From Celeribacter litoreus (GTDB taxonomy: Bacteria; Pseudomonadota; Alphaproteobacteria; Rhodobacterales; Rhodobacteraceae), in assembly GCF_020165855.1 (NCBI RefSeq), contig NZ_JAIUFY010000015.1, positions 67,316 to 131,315 of the forward strand: a stretch of 64,000 nt of DNA, given 5' to 3'. Below, piece after piece: positions 19,135-27,955 of the stretch (its first letter is position 1; every line of letters starts with the position of its first letter). Below the pieces are notes generated by a model. That model was given only the letters and a program-made list of their open reading frames with translations, did not search any database and was not told the DNA's origin. Both the position numbers and the translations under genes were made by a program.

Positions 19135-19189
19135 CGTCGAAGAGCCACGACGCAATTTCCCCCCCTTTGCGTCGAAGTGTCCACGACGC
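19135..19189 (+). repeat. Tandem hairpin repeat downstream of the decarboxylase gene
   Basis: Two similar units of about 35 bp are arranged in tandem: CGTCGAAGAGCCACGACGCA, then CGTCGAAGTGTCCACGACGC, each followed by a C-rich tract. Each unit contains an inverted repeat (CGTCG/CGACG, then GCGTCG/CGACGC). They precede the terminator hairpin. Confidence 0.6.
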
Positions 19190-19192
19190 ATC

Positions 19193-19217
19193 TCCCCTCC
19201 CGAAATTCGGGAGGGGA
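19193..19217 (+). terminator. Probable terminator after the decarboxylase gene
   Basis: A perfect 12-bp inverted repeat (TCCCCTCCCGAA and TTCGGGAGGGGA) with a single-base centre, followed about ten bases later by TTTTT. The tight loop and displaced T run make it less typical than the other terminators in this window. Confidence 0.6.
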
Positions 19218-19247
19218 CTTTCCGCGTTTTTGTGCTAATTAATTGAG

Positions 19248-20297
19248 ATGCAAGAGCGAATGAGTGTCTTGTCGCGGCTTGGGCCGCTGTTCAAATTCCG
19301 CCAGAGGGTCCGCACCTCAGGCGGCCATCACTCTCGTGGTCCGCTCACCCATGTTATTCTCATGGATGGGACGTTGTCCTCGCTCACCCCCGGTTTGGAG
19401 ACAAACGCGGGCCTCGCCTACAAACTCCTCACAGAAGTTGCCCAGCACGAAAACATGCTCGTGCGCTATGAGGCGGGCATTCAGTGGAACGGCCTCCGCG
19501 ACACGATGGACGTGATAGAGGGGCGTGGAATCAACCGGCAAATCCGTCGTGTCTACGGCGCACTGGCCTCTCGCTACCGCCCTGGCGACCGTATCTTTCT
19601 CTTTGGATATTCGCGCGGAGCCTATGCCGTGCGCTCACTGTCGGGTTTCATCGACATGATTGGGCTGCTCACGCCCGATCAAGCGACGGAACGCAACATT
19701 CGCGTGGCCTATCGGCACTACCAAATGGCGCCGCACAGCCACTCTTCCCAGCGTTTCAAAGAGACGCACTGCTACCCCGAGACGCCGATCGAATTCCTCG
19801 GGGTCTGGGACACTGTGTCGGCGGTCGGTCTCCACATGCCTGTGCTCTGGCGCTATTCGACGGTCTTCCATGAATTCCACGACTACATGCCCGCCACAAA
19901 CGTGAAGAAGGTCTATCACGCGCTCGCCTACAACGAACGACGGAGCGCCTATGCGCCCGTTCTGTTCGAGACGAATCCTGAGCCACCAATGTTCGACGGG
20001 CGCAAACAGGTGCTCCAACAGATGTGGTTCCCCGGCACGCATGGCGATGTCGGCGGGCAGCTTTCGGGCTATATCCCTGAACGCCGCCTCTCGAACGCCT
20101 CACTGGTCTGGATGCTCGACAAGGCCGAGGGCGCAGGACTTCAATTGCCGGAGGGGTGGCGGATGCGCTTTCTCGCGGACCCGCATGGTCCATCGGTCGG
20201 TCAGAACCGTGGTTGGGGAAAGTTCTTCATGATGCGCCGGACGCGCAAGGTCGGGCATGACCCGTCCGAAGTGCTCCATCCGGCGCTGAAGTTTTAG
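19248..20297 (+). CDS. DUF2235 alpha/beta hydrolase
   Basis: A 349-residue protein with the DUF2235 nucleophile motif GYSRGAYAVR near residue 125 (G-x-S-x-G followed by a conserved Arg). A preceding ILMDGTLSS and a later LGVWDTVSAVG supply the other family blocks. The family includes Tle1-type phospholipase effectors of type VI secretion, but there is no type VI gene here. Many roseobacters carry free-standing copies of unknown role. An alternative ATG lies four codons downstream (19260). Neither start has a strong ribosome site. The stop overlaps the convergent metF stop by 4 bp. Confidence 0.85.
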   Translation: MQERMSVLSRLGPLFKFRQRVRTSGGHHSRGPLTHVILMDGTLSSLTPGLETNAGLAYKLLTEVAQHENMLVRYEAGIQWNGLRDTMDVIEGRGINRQIRRVYGALASRYRPGDRIFLFGYSRGAYAVRSLSGFIDMIGLLTPDQATERNIRVAYRHYQMAPHSHSSQRFKETHCYPETPIEFLGVWDTVSAVGLHMPVLWRYSTVFHEFHDYMPATNVKKVYHALAYNERRSAYAPVLFETNPEPPMFDGRKQVLQQMWFPGTHGDVGGQLSGYIPERRLSNASLVWMLDKAEGAGLQLPEGWRMRFLADPHGPSVGQNRGWGKFFMMRRTRKVGHDPSEVLHPALKF

Positions 20298-21127
20298 ATC
20301 ACGCCGAGGTTCTCGCAGACAGCTTTCGTCAGCGTCGGGCGGTTCAGCGTATAGAAGTGCAGGTCCTCAACACCCTCTGCGAGCAGCTTTTCACAGAGCT
20401 TGGTGCAGAGGTCGATCGAGAGCTGGTGATGATCCTGAGAGTGCTCGAAAGCCGCCTCATAGCTGATCGGGATCGGCGTGCCGCAGCTCGAAGCGAATCT
20501 CTGAATGCCCTTCCAGCTCGTGATCGGCAGAATGCCGGGGATGATCTTGCCGGTGATGCCAGCGCGTTCGCAGCGCTCGCGGAAGCGGAAGAAGTTCTCC
20601 GGCTCAAAGAAGAACTGTGTGATTGCGGAATCCGCGCCCGCTTCGAATTTGCGCTTCAGCCAGAAAATATCGGCATCCGAATCTGCGGCCTCGGGGTGCG
20701 GGTCAGGGTAGGCGCCCACGCGGATTTTGAAGTCACCGGTCGCGGAAAGCGCTTCGATCAACTCGATAGAGTTGGCAAACCCGCCCTCAGCCGGTGTAAA
20801 GCCGCCCGAACCTTTCGGCGGATCGCCCCGCAGCGCCACGATTTCGTTAACGCCCACCTCTTTATAGCTGTTCGCGATGGCGAGGGTTTCTTCCTTCGTG
20901 GCGTTCACGCAGGTCAGGTGCGCCGCGACGTTCCAGCCGTATTTGCGATGGAGGAGAGCAACCGCGTCGTGGGTCAATTCCCGAGTCGTGCCGCCCGCGC
21001 CGTAAGTCACGGATGCAAATTCCGGTGACATATTCCCAAGCACCTGCAGAGTCTCGAACAGGCTAAAGCAGGCCTCGATATTCTTCGGCGGGAAGAATTC
21101 GAACGAAATTTTGGGCGCATTGGTCAT
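20294..21127 (-). CDS. metF: 5,10-Methylenetetrahydrofolate reductase
   Basis: MetF reduces methylene-THF to methyl-THF for methionine synthesis using FAD. The 277-residue length is normal for bacteria. Diagnostic segments include SFEFFPPKN at the start, ASVTYGAGGTTRE, and IVALRGDPPKG. The ATG at 21127 follows GAGG at about nine bases. ATGs at 21133 and 21163 are also in frame. The gene is divergent from a MetR-type regulator, and the shared intergenic region has a MetR-like site. Confidence 0.95.
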   Translation of the reverse strand: MTNAPKISFEFFPPKNIEACFSLFETLQVLGNMSPEFASVTYGAGGTTRELTHDAVALLHRKYGWNVAAHLTCVNATKEETLAIANSYKEVGVNEIVALRGDPPKGSGGFTPAEGGFANSIELIEALSATGDFKIRVGAYPDPHPEAADSDADIFWLKRKFEAGADSAITQFFFEPENFFRFRERCERAGITGKIIPGILPITSWKGIQRFASSCGTPIPISYEAAFEHSQDHHQLSIDLCTKLCEKLLAEGVEDLHFYTLNRPTLTKAVCENLGVI

Positions 21128-21154
21128 TGTCATATCCTCTTGGGTCGGCGGCCC

Positions 21155-21187
21155 TTGTCTCACGAAGGGGCATGTGAGACAAATTCA
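21155..21187. promoter_or_regulatory. Candidate MetR site and overlapping palindrome in the metF-metR intergenic region
   Basis: TTGTCTCAC (21155-21163) and GTGAGACAA (21174-21182) form a perfect 9-bp inverted repeat. The right arm overlaps TGAGACAAATTCA (21175-21187), which matches the enterobacterial MetR consensus TGAA-N5-TTCA with one mismatch. The position between divergent metF and metR fits activation and autoregulation. Confidence 0.55.
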
Positions 21188-21220
21188 TAATTCTCAAGAT
21201 CAACATGAGGCGCGTTCAAG

Positions 21221-22126
21221 ATGCATCTCGAATTCCGACATCTCCGGACGATCAAGGCCATCCATGAGGAGGGCGGCCTCGCGCGTGCCGCCGACCGGCT
21301 CAACATCACGCAATCTGCCCTGTCGCATCAGGTCAAAGGGCTTGAGGATCAGGCGGGTGTCGAGTTGTTCGTGCGCCGCTCCAAGCCGCTGAAACTGTCG
21401 GCTGCTGGGATGAAGCTCTTGGCGCTCGCCGAAGAGGTCTTGCCAAAGGTGGAGGCCCTAGAAGCCGAATTTCGCGGGATCGAAGAGGGCACGACCGGAC
21501 GCCTTCACATTGCTATGGAATGCCACGCCTGTTTCGATTGGCTCTTTCCGGTCCTTAACAAATTCCGTCAGGCCTGGCCCGAGGTCGATGTCGATATCCG
21601 CCTGCGCCTCGCCTTTGGGGCGCTTCCCGCGCTCGAACGCGAAGAGGTCGATTTCGTCATTTCCTCGGACCCCGACGACATCGACGGCGTCACCTTTGTC
21701 CCACTGTTCGACTACGCCCCGATGTGTGTCATGTCGTCCAAATCGCCACTCGCAGCGAAACAGTATATCGAGGCAGAGGATCTGCGCGATCAGACGTTGA
21801 TCACCTATCCGATGGATCGCTCCCGTCTTGATGTGTTCAAAGACCTTCTGACCCCCGCCGGCGTCGAACCCGCGAAGCAGCGCCAAGTCGAACTGACAGA
21901 CGTCATCCTCATGCTGGTCGCCGCTGGACGTGGCGTGGCTGTCCTCCCTGATTGGGTCATGCGCGACATCCGGAATCATCCTGATTACGCCGTCCGCCCA
22001 CTCACGGCCAAGGGCGTCACCCGCCGCATGTATGCGGCCGTTCGGAGCGACGACGCGACCAAACCCTACATGGCCCACGTCCTGCGGATTGCGAAAACAG
22101 AAGCCGTGAAGCTCCAACGCGGCTGA
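21221..22126 (+). CDS. metR: LysR-family regulator, MetR-type
   Basis: A 301-residue LysR-type activator. The N-terminal winged helix includes ARAADRLNITQSALSHQVKGLE, and the rest is a periplasmic-binding-like effector domain. The segment MECHACFDWLFPVLNKFR is characteristic of MetR, which uses homocysteine as coinducer for methionine genes. Its position divergent from metF with an 87-bp gap supports this assignment. The C-terminus is of normal length and nothing is broken. Confidence 0.92.
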   Translation: MHLEFRHLRTIKAIHEEGGLARAADRLNITQSALSHQVKGLEDQAGVELFVRRSKPLKLSAAGMKLLALAEEVLPKVEALEAEFRGIEEGTTGRLHIAMECHACFDWLFPVLNKFRQAWPEVDVDIRLRLAFGALPALEREEVDFVISSDPDDIDGVTFVPLFDYAPMCVMSSKSPLAAKQYIEAEDLRDQTLITYPMDRSRLDVFKDLLTPAGVEPAKQRQVELTDVILMLVAAGRGVAVLPDWVMRDIRNHPDYAVRPLTAKGVTRRMYAAVRSDDATKPYMAHVLRIAKTEAVKLQRG

Positions 22127-22256
22127 ATTCCGGCCACAGGTGCGGAGGGAAATGCGCAATAGACGGTAATTCTTTGCCCCGAGACCCTTGGCAGAAACGG
22201 ATTGGCGGCGTATACGCCCGCTTTGAACATCCCACATCCGCCCGGAGACCGGTCCC

Positions 22257-23045
22257 ATGCAAGGCAGTGCCAACCTCAACGTTATGATCAAAGCCGCCCG
22301 TTCGGCAGGCCGCTCGCTCGTCAAGGATTTCCGTGAGGTCGAGAACCTTCAGGTCTCCTCGAAAGGTGCGGGCGACTTCGTGTCTCGCGCCGACATCCGC
22401 GCCGAGGAAATCATCTACGAAATTCTGACCGAAGCGCGCCCGACCTACGGTTGGCTCGGCGAGGAAAGCAAGGCCAAAGAAGGTCAGGACCCGACCCGTC
22501 GCTGGATCGTCGATCCGCTCGATGGCACGACCAACTTCCTGCACGGTCTGCCGCACTGGGCGATCTCTATCGCGCTTGAGCACAAGGGCGAAATCGTGTC
22601 CGGCGTCGTGTTCGATCCGGCAAAAGGCGAATTGTTCTGGGCCGAAAAGGGCGCAGGCGCCTGGATGAACGACCAGCGGATCCGCGTGTCTGACCGTTCC
22701 AAAATGATCGAGTCGATCTTCGCGACCGGCCTGCCGTTCGGTGGCCGTGCCGATCTGCCGGAAACGCTCAAGGACCTCGCTCGCCTCCTGCCCGCGACCG
22801 CAGGTGTCCGTCGCTGGGGCGCTGCTGCGCTCGACCTCGCGTATGTTGCGGCTGGCCGTTACGACGGGTTCTGGGAACGTCGCTTGAACGCTTGGGACAT
22901 GGCCGCTGGCATCCTGCTCGTGAAAGAAGCGGGCGGTTTCGTCGAATCCATCACCCCGGAAGGCAACCCGCTCACCGATGGCGAAGTGGTTTGCGCAAAC
23001 GAAGTGATGTTCGAGCGATTCTCTAAGGTTATTCGCGGCGCGTAA
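22257..23045 (+). CDS. suhB: Inositol monophosphatase family protein SuhB
   Basis: A 262-residue Mg-dependent phosphatase. The metal-binding motif reads WIVDPLDGTTNFLHGLPHWAIS near residue 82, with the second motif ERRLNAWDMAAGILLVKEAGG. SuhB-type enzymes hydrolyse inositol or related sugar phosphates, and in E. coli the protein also takes part in rRNA transcription. The start has GGAGA upstream. It lies 130 bp after metR on the same strand and is probably separately transcribed. Confidence 0.93.
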   Translation: MQGSANLNVMIKAARSAGRSLVKDFREVENLQVSSKGAGDFVSRADIRAEEIIYEILTEARPTYGWLGEESKAKEGQDPTRRWIVDPLDGTTNFLHGLPHWAISIALEHKGEIVSGVVFDPAKGELFWAEKGAGAWMNDQRIRVSDRSKMIESIFATGLPFGGRADLPETLKDLARLLPATAGVRRWGAAALDLAYVAAGRYDGFWERRLNAWDMAAGILLVKEAGGFVESITPEGNPLTDGEVVCANEVMFERFSKVIRGA

Positions 23046-23257
23046 TCCGGCAGGATCACCGCGATCGGCAGACGTGTTGGGCGGTTTCTGTCGAATTTTA
23101 CGCAATAATTCCGCCCGATCGTTTCCAAAATCGAACCTAACCTCGCTGCAATCGGATTAGTGTTGGCTGTTTGGTGAAAAACCCCTGATTTTGCCGTATT
23201 GTTGCCCAGTTTCATTGTAAATTTTGCTGCAACGCCGAAACCTTCGGAGAAAACCGC

Positions 23258-23455
23258 GTGCGTAATATGTTGAAATCACACTCTAAAGACTTTTTGAACG
23301 ATGATGATGGCGCGGTCACCGTCGATTTTGTTGTGCTGACGTCGGCAATTATCGGTATGGGTATTATGGTTATCGGAATTATCTGGGAAGGCGCGTTTGG
23401 CTTCACTGAGCAGCTTGATGCTGACATTCAGCAGATTTCGGTTCTCGTCCACTGA
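23258..23455 (+). CDS. Flp/TadE-like small pilin protein
   Basis: A 65-residue protein with a charged N-terminus, the segment DDGAVTVDFVVLTSAIIG, and one strongly hydrophobic helix (residues 22-44). Glu/Asp at the start of the hydrophobic helix and the GAVTVDFVVL pattern match Flp/Fap pilins and related pseudopilins in Rhodobacteraceae. The GTG at 23258 has GGAG eight bases upstream. An ATG at 23267 is also in frame. No tad assembly gene is nearby, so this is an orphan pilin-like gene that would rely on assembly genes elsewhere. It is convergent with the rhomboid protease gene. Confidence 0.75.
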   Translation: MRNMLKSHSKDFLNDDDGAVTVDFVVLTSAIIGMGIMVIGIIWEGAFGFTEQLDADIQQISVLVH

Positions 23456-23513
23456 TACAGCAGCCTGTCCTATCGATCTTTTCGTTGATCTCAATACGCG
23501 GCTGAGATTTCGC

Positions 23514-24260
23514 TTACCGGCGGCGTCTTACGTTTGGAACTGATGTTTTCGAAAAGCGATAGCGAGCCTCTGCATGTGTCGGGTGGCCACGTGTGCGATC
23601 CCAAAACGCAGCACCTCCCAAACGTTTCCAGATCGGAAATGCAGCGATCACGCCAGCTGCGAAGCCGCCCACATGCGCAAGGTAGGCCACGCCGCCGAGT
23701 TGGCCGCCGTTCCCCATTTCGCCCAGCACTTGAAACGCGAACCAAGCGCCGAGCATGAGCCACGCGGGCAGGGGGATGACTTTGAAAAAGATGATGAAGA
23801 TGAAGAGCACGTCGACGCGGGCTCTCGGGAAGAGCAACAGATAGCCCCCCATAACTCCTGCAATCGCGCCGGATGCGCCAACCATTGGCACCATGGCGGA
23901 CGGCGCAGCAGCATACTGCGCGAGTCCCGCAGCAATGCCACAGAGTAAATAGAACCCGAGATACCGAAGATGCCCCATCTCATCTTCGAGATTGTCCCCG
24001 AATATCCAAAGAAAGAGCATGTTCCCCGCGATATGCATGAACCCGCCGTGCATGAACATTGAGGTCAGGAAGGTGTAGTATCCTTCCCCGTAACTGATCC
24101 GCGCAGGGATCAGGGCCCAGTCCGAAAACACAGACACGAGCGCACGATCATCGCCATAGGACGGCAGCATCGCGAGAAAGACCGCGATATTCAGGCCCAT
24201 CAGCAGATAGGTCACGAACGCCGGATTGCGTGAGGGATTATGATCGCGGATCGGAAACAT
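23514..24260 (-). CDS. Rhomboid intramembrane serine protease
   Basis: A 248-residue integral membrane protease with six or more helices. The catalytic Ser130 lies in GASGAIAG, the catalytic His196 in LAHVGG, and the oxyanion-side HGGFMHIAGN segment (His76, Asn80) is intact. Rhomboids cut single-pass membrane proteins inside the bilayer. Substrates here are unknown. The cytoplasmic tail is Arg-rich (NVRRRR). The gene stands opposite the small pilin gene and is divergent from tRNA-Leu. Confidence 0.93.
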   Translation of the reverse strand: MFPIRDHNPSRNPAFVTYLLMGLNIAVFLAMLPSYGDDRALVSVFSDWALIPARISYGEGYYTFLTSMFMHGGFMHIAGNMLFLWIFGDNLEDEMGHLRYLGFYLLCGIAAGLAQYAAAPSAMVPMVGASGAIAGVMGGYLLLFPRARVDVLFIFIIFFKVIPLPAWLMLGAWFAFQVLGEMGNGGQLGGVAYLAHVGGFAAGVIAAFPIWKRLGGAAFWDRTRGHPTHAEARYRFSKTSVPNVRRRR

Positions 24261-24348
24261 GGCTTCTATTTGGGGGCGCTTTGGAAGAGGTCAAGGAAAA
24301 CCGATCTTTACACCAGGGACCTCTCGACTATAGTCCTCAAGCCGCGTT

Positions 24349-24435
<87 letters not shown>

Positions 24436-24485
24436 CCTTTCAGATCAGTTTGCAGGTGTTCCTCGATTGGGGAAGGTCTTTGTGC

Positions 24486-24535
24486 CCGACAAAAAGTCCG
24501 ACAAAAGTCAGACACTTGCCCGACGAAAGTCCGAC
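24486..24535 (+). repeat. Short 11-bp direct repeats downstream of tRNA-Leu
   Basis: Units of the form CCGACAAAAGT recur at 24486 (12 bp), 24498, 24520 and partly 24531, with a diverged unit at 24509. The spacing of 11-12 bp is regular, about one helical turn. No integrase gene accompanies the tRNA. Confidence 0.6.
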
Positions 24536-24562
24536 CGGCAATTTTCGGGACTTTTACGAAAG

Positions 24563-24592
24563 AAGCCGCCACTCCGGTGGGAGAGGCGGCTT
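24563..24592 (-). terminator. Probable terminator after metG
   Basis: AAGCCGCC and GGCGGCTT form an 8-bp stem. On the minus strand it is followed by CTTTC, a weak T tract. It lies between metG and the repeats next to tRNA-Leu. Confidence 0.55.
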
Positions 24593-24623
24593 GTCTCATT
24601 CGAACATAGCGTATGGCTGGGTG

Positions 24624-26342
24624 TTAGGTCCGCGTACCCGCGAATTTTTCCTGCCATTCCTCGCGCTGCTCATCGGCAATCTTGGTGAACAGGTTGTCCG
24701 GAACAGCAAAGGTGTGACCTGCGGGCAGCGCGCTCAGAGCCGCTGCGACATCTTCCGGCCAGTCGAGGGTGTCGAGGCCGAGCGCGGTCTGGAGTTTGCC
24801 AGCCGCATCCGGAATGAACGGTGCGGAGAGACGGGCGTAGAGGCCGATGAGGTTGAGGCCAAGGCGCACTTGTGCGGCGGCTTTCTCGGGGTCTTCCTTG
24901 AAGGTCGCCCACGGAGCTGCGGATTGCAGATATTCGTTGCCCGCGACCCAGATGGCGCGGAGCGCTGTTGCGCCCTTACGGACCTCGATGGCGTCCATAT
25001 GTGTCTGATATTCAGCAACTTTCGCGGTCAGGTCGGCGATAAGAGACTGTTCCTGTTCGCCGTATTCGCCGCCTTCAGGTACGGCCTCAGAAAACTTGGA
25101 GCGGCAGAACTTCGTGATCCGCGAGACGAAGTTGCCAAGCACGTCTGCGAGGTCTTTGTTCACGGACTGTTGGAAGTTTTCCCAAGTAAACTCGGAGTCA
25201 GAGCTCTCCGGCGCATGGCTCAGGAGCCACCAACGCCAGTAATCAGACGGCAGGATCGAAAGGGCCTGATCCATGAACACGCCGCGACCGCGAGAGGTAG
25301 AGAACTGACCGCCATCATAGTTCAGATAGTTGAACGATTTGATGTAGTCGACCATCTTCCACGGCTCGTCCGAGCCGAGCATCGTGACCGGGAAGGAGAG
25401 GGTATGGAACGGCACGTTGTCCTTGCCCATGAATTGAACATATCGAACATCGTCCGCGCCTTTGTCGGTTCGCCACCAGCGTTCCCAATCCGCATCCGAA
25501 AGCCCTTGAGCCTGCGCCCACTCAGCCCCACATGCGATATATTCAATCGGCGCATCGAACCAAACATAGAAGACTTTTCCGTCCATGCCGTCCCAAGGTG
25601 CGCCCTCGAATTGTACCGGCACACCCCAGCTCAGATCGCGGGTGATGCCGCGGTCTTGCAGGCCGTCACCGTCATTGAGCCACTTCTTCGCAATGGAGGT
25701 CGTCAGAACCGGCCAGTCGGTCTTGCTGTCGATCCACTCATTGAGCGCATCGCGCATGTTGGACTGCTTGAGGTAGAGGTGCTTCGTGCTGCGCTGTTCA
25801 AGGTCCGTCGCGCCGGAAATCGTCGAGTGCGGCTCAATCAGGTCGGTCGGGTCGAGCTGTTTGGTGCAGTTGTCACACTGGTCCCCGCGGGCGGAGTCAT
25901 AGCCGCAGTTCGGGCAGGTGCCCTCGATGTAGCGGTCGGGCAGGAAGCGACCGTCGGTGTTGGAATAGATCTGCGTCTCCTCAACGACCTCAATGAGGCC
26001 CGCATCATAGAGGCGCTTTGCCAAATGCTGCGTTAGCGCATGGTTCGCGGCAGCCGAGGAGCGTCCGAAGTGGTCGAAGGACAGGCGGAAACCAGCGGCA
26101 ATTTCGGACTGAACGTCGTGCATTTCCTGACAGTAATCCGCGACGGGCTTGCCAGCCTTTTGTGCGGCGATCTCTGCAGGCGTCCCGTGTTCGTCGGTTG
26201 CGCAGAGGAACAACACCTCATCACCGCGAGAGCGACGGTAGCGGGCATAGAGATCGGCTGGCAATTGCGAGCCAACGAGGTTGCCGAGGTGTTTGATGCC
26301 GTTGATATAAGGCAGGGCGGAAGTGATGAGCGTGCGTGCCAT
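24624..26342 (-). CDS. metG: Methionyl-tRNA synthetase
   Basis: MetG charges both initiator and elongator tRNA-Met. The 572-residue product starts [20 protein letters not shown], which includes the class I HIGH-like motif (HLGN). It has one CxxC...CxxC zinc knuckle ([17 protein letters not shown]). The KMSKS position reads [11 protein letters not shown], so the usual lysines are replaced, as in the archaeal-like FSTS variant. There is no C-terminal dimerisation domain. An in-frame ATG at 26405 is present, but 26342 matches the family start. Confidence 0.95.
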   Translation of the reverse strand: MARTLITSALPYINGIKHLGNLVGSQLPADLYARYRRSRGDEVLFLCATDEHGTPAEIAAQKAGKPVADYCQEMHDVQSEIAAGFRLSFDHFGRSSAAANHALTQHLAKRLYDAGLIEVVEETQIYSNTDGRFLPDRYIEGTCPNCGYDSARGDQCDNCTKQLDPTDLIEPHSTISGATDLEQRSTKHLYLKQSNMRDALNEWIDSKTDWPVLTTSIAKKWLNDGDGLQDRGITRDLSWGVPVQFEGAPWDGMDGKVFYVWFDAPIEYIACGAEWAQAQGLSDADWERWWRTDKGADDVRYVQFMGKDNVPFHTLSFPVTMLGSDEPWKMVDYIKSFNYLNYDGGQFSTSRGRGVFMDQALSILPSDYWRWWLLSHAPESSDSEFTWENFQQSVNKDLADVLGNFVSRITKFCRSKFSEAVPEGGEYGEQEQSLIADLTAKVAEYQTHMDAIEVRKGATALRAIWVAGNEYLQSAAPWATFKEDPEKAAAQVRLGLNLIGLYARLSAPFIPDAAGKLQTALGLDTLDWPEDVAAALSALPAGHTFAVPDNLFTKIADEQREEWQEKFAGTRT

Positions 26343-26552
26343 GAGGGTCTCGTCCGAACGTCCGTTGCATGAGGGTTTCAGCTTCTCTATCGCGCCCGCG
26401 CTCAAAGGGCCAGAGGTGAGGGGCGTGCCTGCCTAAAAAGACCCCAAATCGACGCTGGCATTTTTGTGGGAGGTGGGTGTGCAGCCCACGGGGTTGCCCT
26501 CGGAGGGGGCTCCGCTAGTGTGTGCCCAAATCAAGATCAGGACAAAAATTCC

Positions 26553-27593
26553 ATGAAAATGCGCAAAATTGGCCAGAGTGACCTTCTGGTTTCCGAAATT
26601 TGTCTCGGCTCTATGACTTGGGGCAGCCAGAACACCCAACAAGAAGGCTTCGATCAGATCGACCGTGCAAAAGAGGTCGGGATCAATTTTATCGATACGG
26701 CCGAGATGTATCCGGTGAACCCGGTGAAGAAAGAAACGGCGGGTGACACGGAAACGATTATCGGGAATTACGTCGCCGACCGTGGCGGTCGTGAGGATTG
26801 GATCATCGCATCCAAAATCGCTGGCGGCGGGAACATCAATGAGGACGGCATCCATGCGCACAATTTCGAGGCGCGTCTGGATGAGACCCTGAAGCGGCTG
26901 CGAACGGACTACGTCGATCTCTTCCAACTGCACTGGCCGAACCGCGGCTCCTATGCGTTCCGCCAAAACTGGAAATTCGATCCGTCGAAACAGCCGTCGA
27001 AAGCAGAGATTGAGGACAACATGCGTGGGGTCCTCGAGGTCATGGGCGAGGTCCAGAAAAAGGGCAAAGTGCGCGAGTTCGGGACCTCGAACGAGAGCGC
27101 TTGGGGGATGGCACAGTGGCTGCGTCTGGCCACTGAAATGGGTGCGCCGCGGATGCAGTCCATCCAGAACGAATATTCTCTGATGTACCGCTTGTATGAT
27201 GTCGATCTGTCGGAACTCGCCGTGCATGAAGACATCACGCTGCTCGCATACTCGACCCTCGCTGCCGGTCTGTTGACCGATAAATACAAGGGCGGCACCG
27301 TGGTTCCCAAAGGATCGCGCATGGATTTGAATGGGAATTTGGGCGGACGTGTTACTGATCGCGCGTGGCCTGCTGTCGCGGCTTATGTGGAGCTCGCTCA
27401 GAAACATGGTCTTGATCCGGCGACAATGGCTGTCGCCTGGACAATGACGCGGCCGTTTGATGTCATGCCGATCATCGGGGCGACTTCGGTGGAGCAACTC
27501 GAAAAATCGCTTGATGCGGCTGAGCTCACTCTGTCAGAAGACCTTCTGAAAGAGATTGAAGTGGTGCACCGCGCACATCCGCTTCCATTCTAA
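26553..27593 (+). CDS. Aldo/keto reductase
   Basis: A 346-residue NADPH-dependent TIM-barrel oxidoreductase. The family core is visible in INFIDTAEMYP (Asp/Tyr of the catalytic tetrad), IIASKIAG (Lys) and VDLFQLHWPNRG (His). It resembles the Tas and YhdN/YdhF group of bacterial reductases. The physiological substrate is unknown. An in-frame upstream start at 26466 adds 29 residues with poor coding character. The ATG at 26553 begins the conserved MKMRKIGQSDL start. A lipoprotein gene follows 11 bp after the stop, so cotranscription is likely. Confidence 0.9.
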   Translation: MKMRKIGQSDLLVSEICLGSMTWGSQNTQQEGFDQIDRAKEVGINFIDTAEMYPVNPVKKETAGDTETIIGNYVADRGGREDWIIASKIAGGGNINEDGIHAHNFEARLDETLKRLRTDYVDLFQLHWPNRGSYAFRQNWKFDPSKQPSKAEIEDNMRGVLEVMGEVQKKGKVREFGTSNESAWGMAQWLRLATEMGAPRMQSIQNEYSLMYRLYDVDLSELAVHEDITLLAYSTLAAGLLTDKYKGGTVVPKGSRMDLNGNLGGRVTDRAWPAVAAYVELAQKHGLDPATMAVAWTMTRPFDVMPIIGATSVEQLEKSLDAAELTLSEDLLKEIEVVHRAHPLPF

Positions 27594-27604
27594 GGAAAAC
27601 CCGC

Positions 27605-27955
27605 ATGAAGCACCTCGGCCTATTCACGATCCTCTGCCTCGGTCTGGCGGCCTGTCAGCCGACAGACGCAGAGCAAGAGGAGGTCGGGGGCTTTTCCTCG
27701 CAGATGAGCGTGATGGATTCCCAGCGCGCCGCCTGTGAGGCCCGTGGTGGACGCTGGGGGACGGGCGGCGTTGCGGGATTCATGACCTGCATCGAAACCC
27801 CGCGAGACGCAGGGAAATCGTGTGAGCGGTCTACGGATTGTTCGACCAACATGTGTCTCGCTCGGTCCAAATCCTGCTCGCCGATTTCGCCCCTCTTCGG
27901 GTGTAACGAAGTGCTCGATGCCGCGGGTCGCCGTGTGACGCTATGCGTGGATTGA
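27605..27955 (+). CDS. Small cysteine-rich lipoprotein
   Basis: A 116-residue protein with a short hydrophobic signal and lipobox LAAC at residues 14-17, so mature Cys17 should be lipidated. The mature part holds about nine further cysteines in a pattern suggesting several disulfides (SCERSTDCSTNMCLARSKSC). I do not recognise the family. The gene overlaps the downstream lipocalin gene by 13 bp, so the two are probably translationally coupled and work in the same compartment. Confidence 0.75.
   Translation: MKHLGLFTILCLGLAACQPTDAEQEEVGGFSSQMSVMDSQRAACEARGGRWGTGGVAGFMTCIETPRDAGKSCERSTDCSTNMCLARSKSCSPISPLFGCNEVLDAAGRRVTLCVD

Noticed and set aside
19248-20297. Type VI secretion effector
   Set aside because: DUF2235 proteins include Tle1 effectors, but no VgrG, PAAR or immunity gene is near.
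21134-21220. SAM or SAH riboswitch in front of metF
   Set aside because: The 87-bp divergent region is too short for a promoter plus riboswitch. The inverted repeat is better explained as a protein-binding site.
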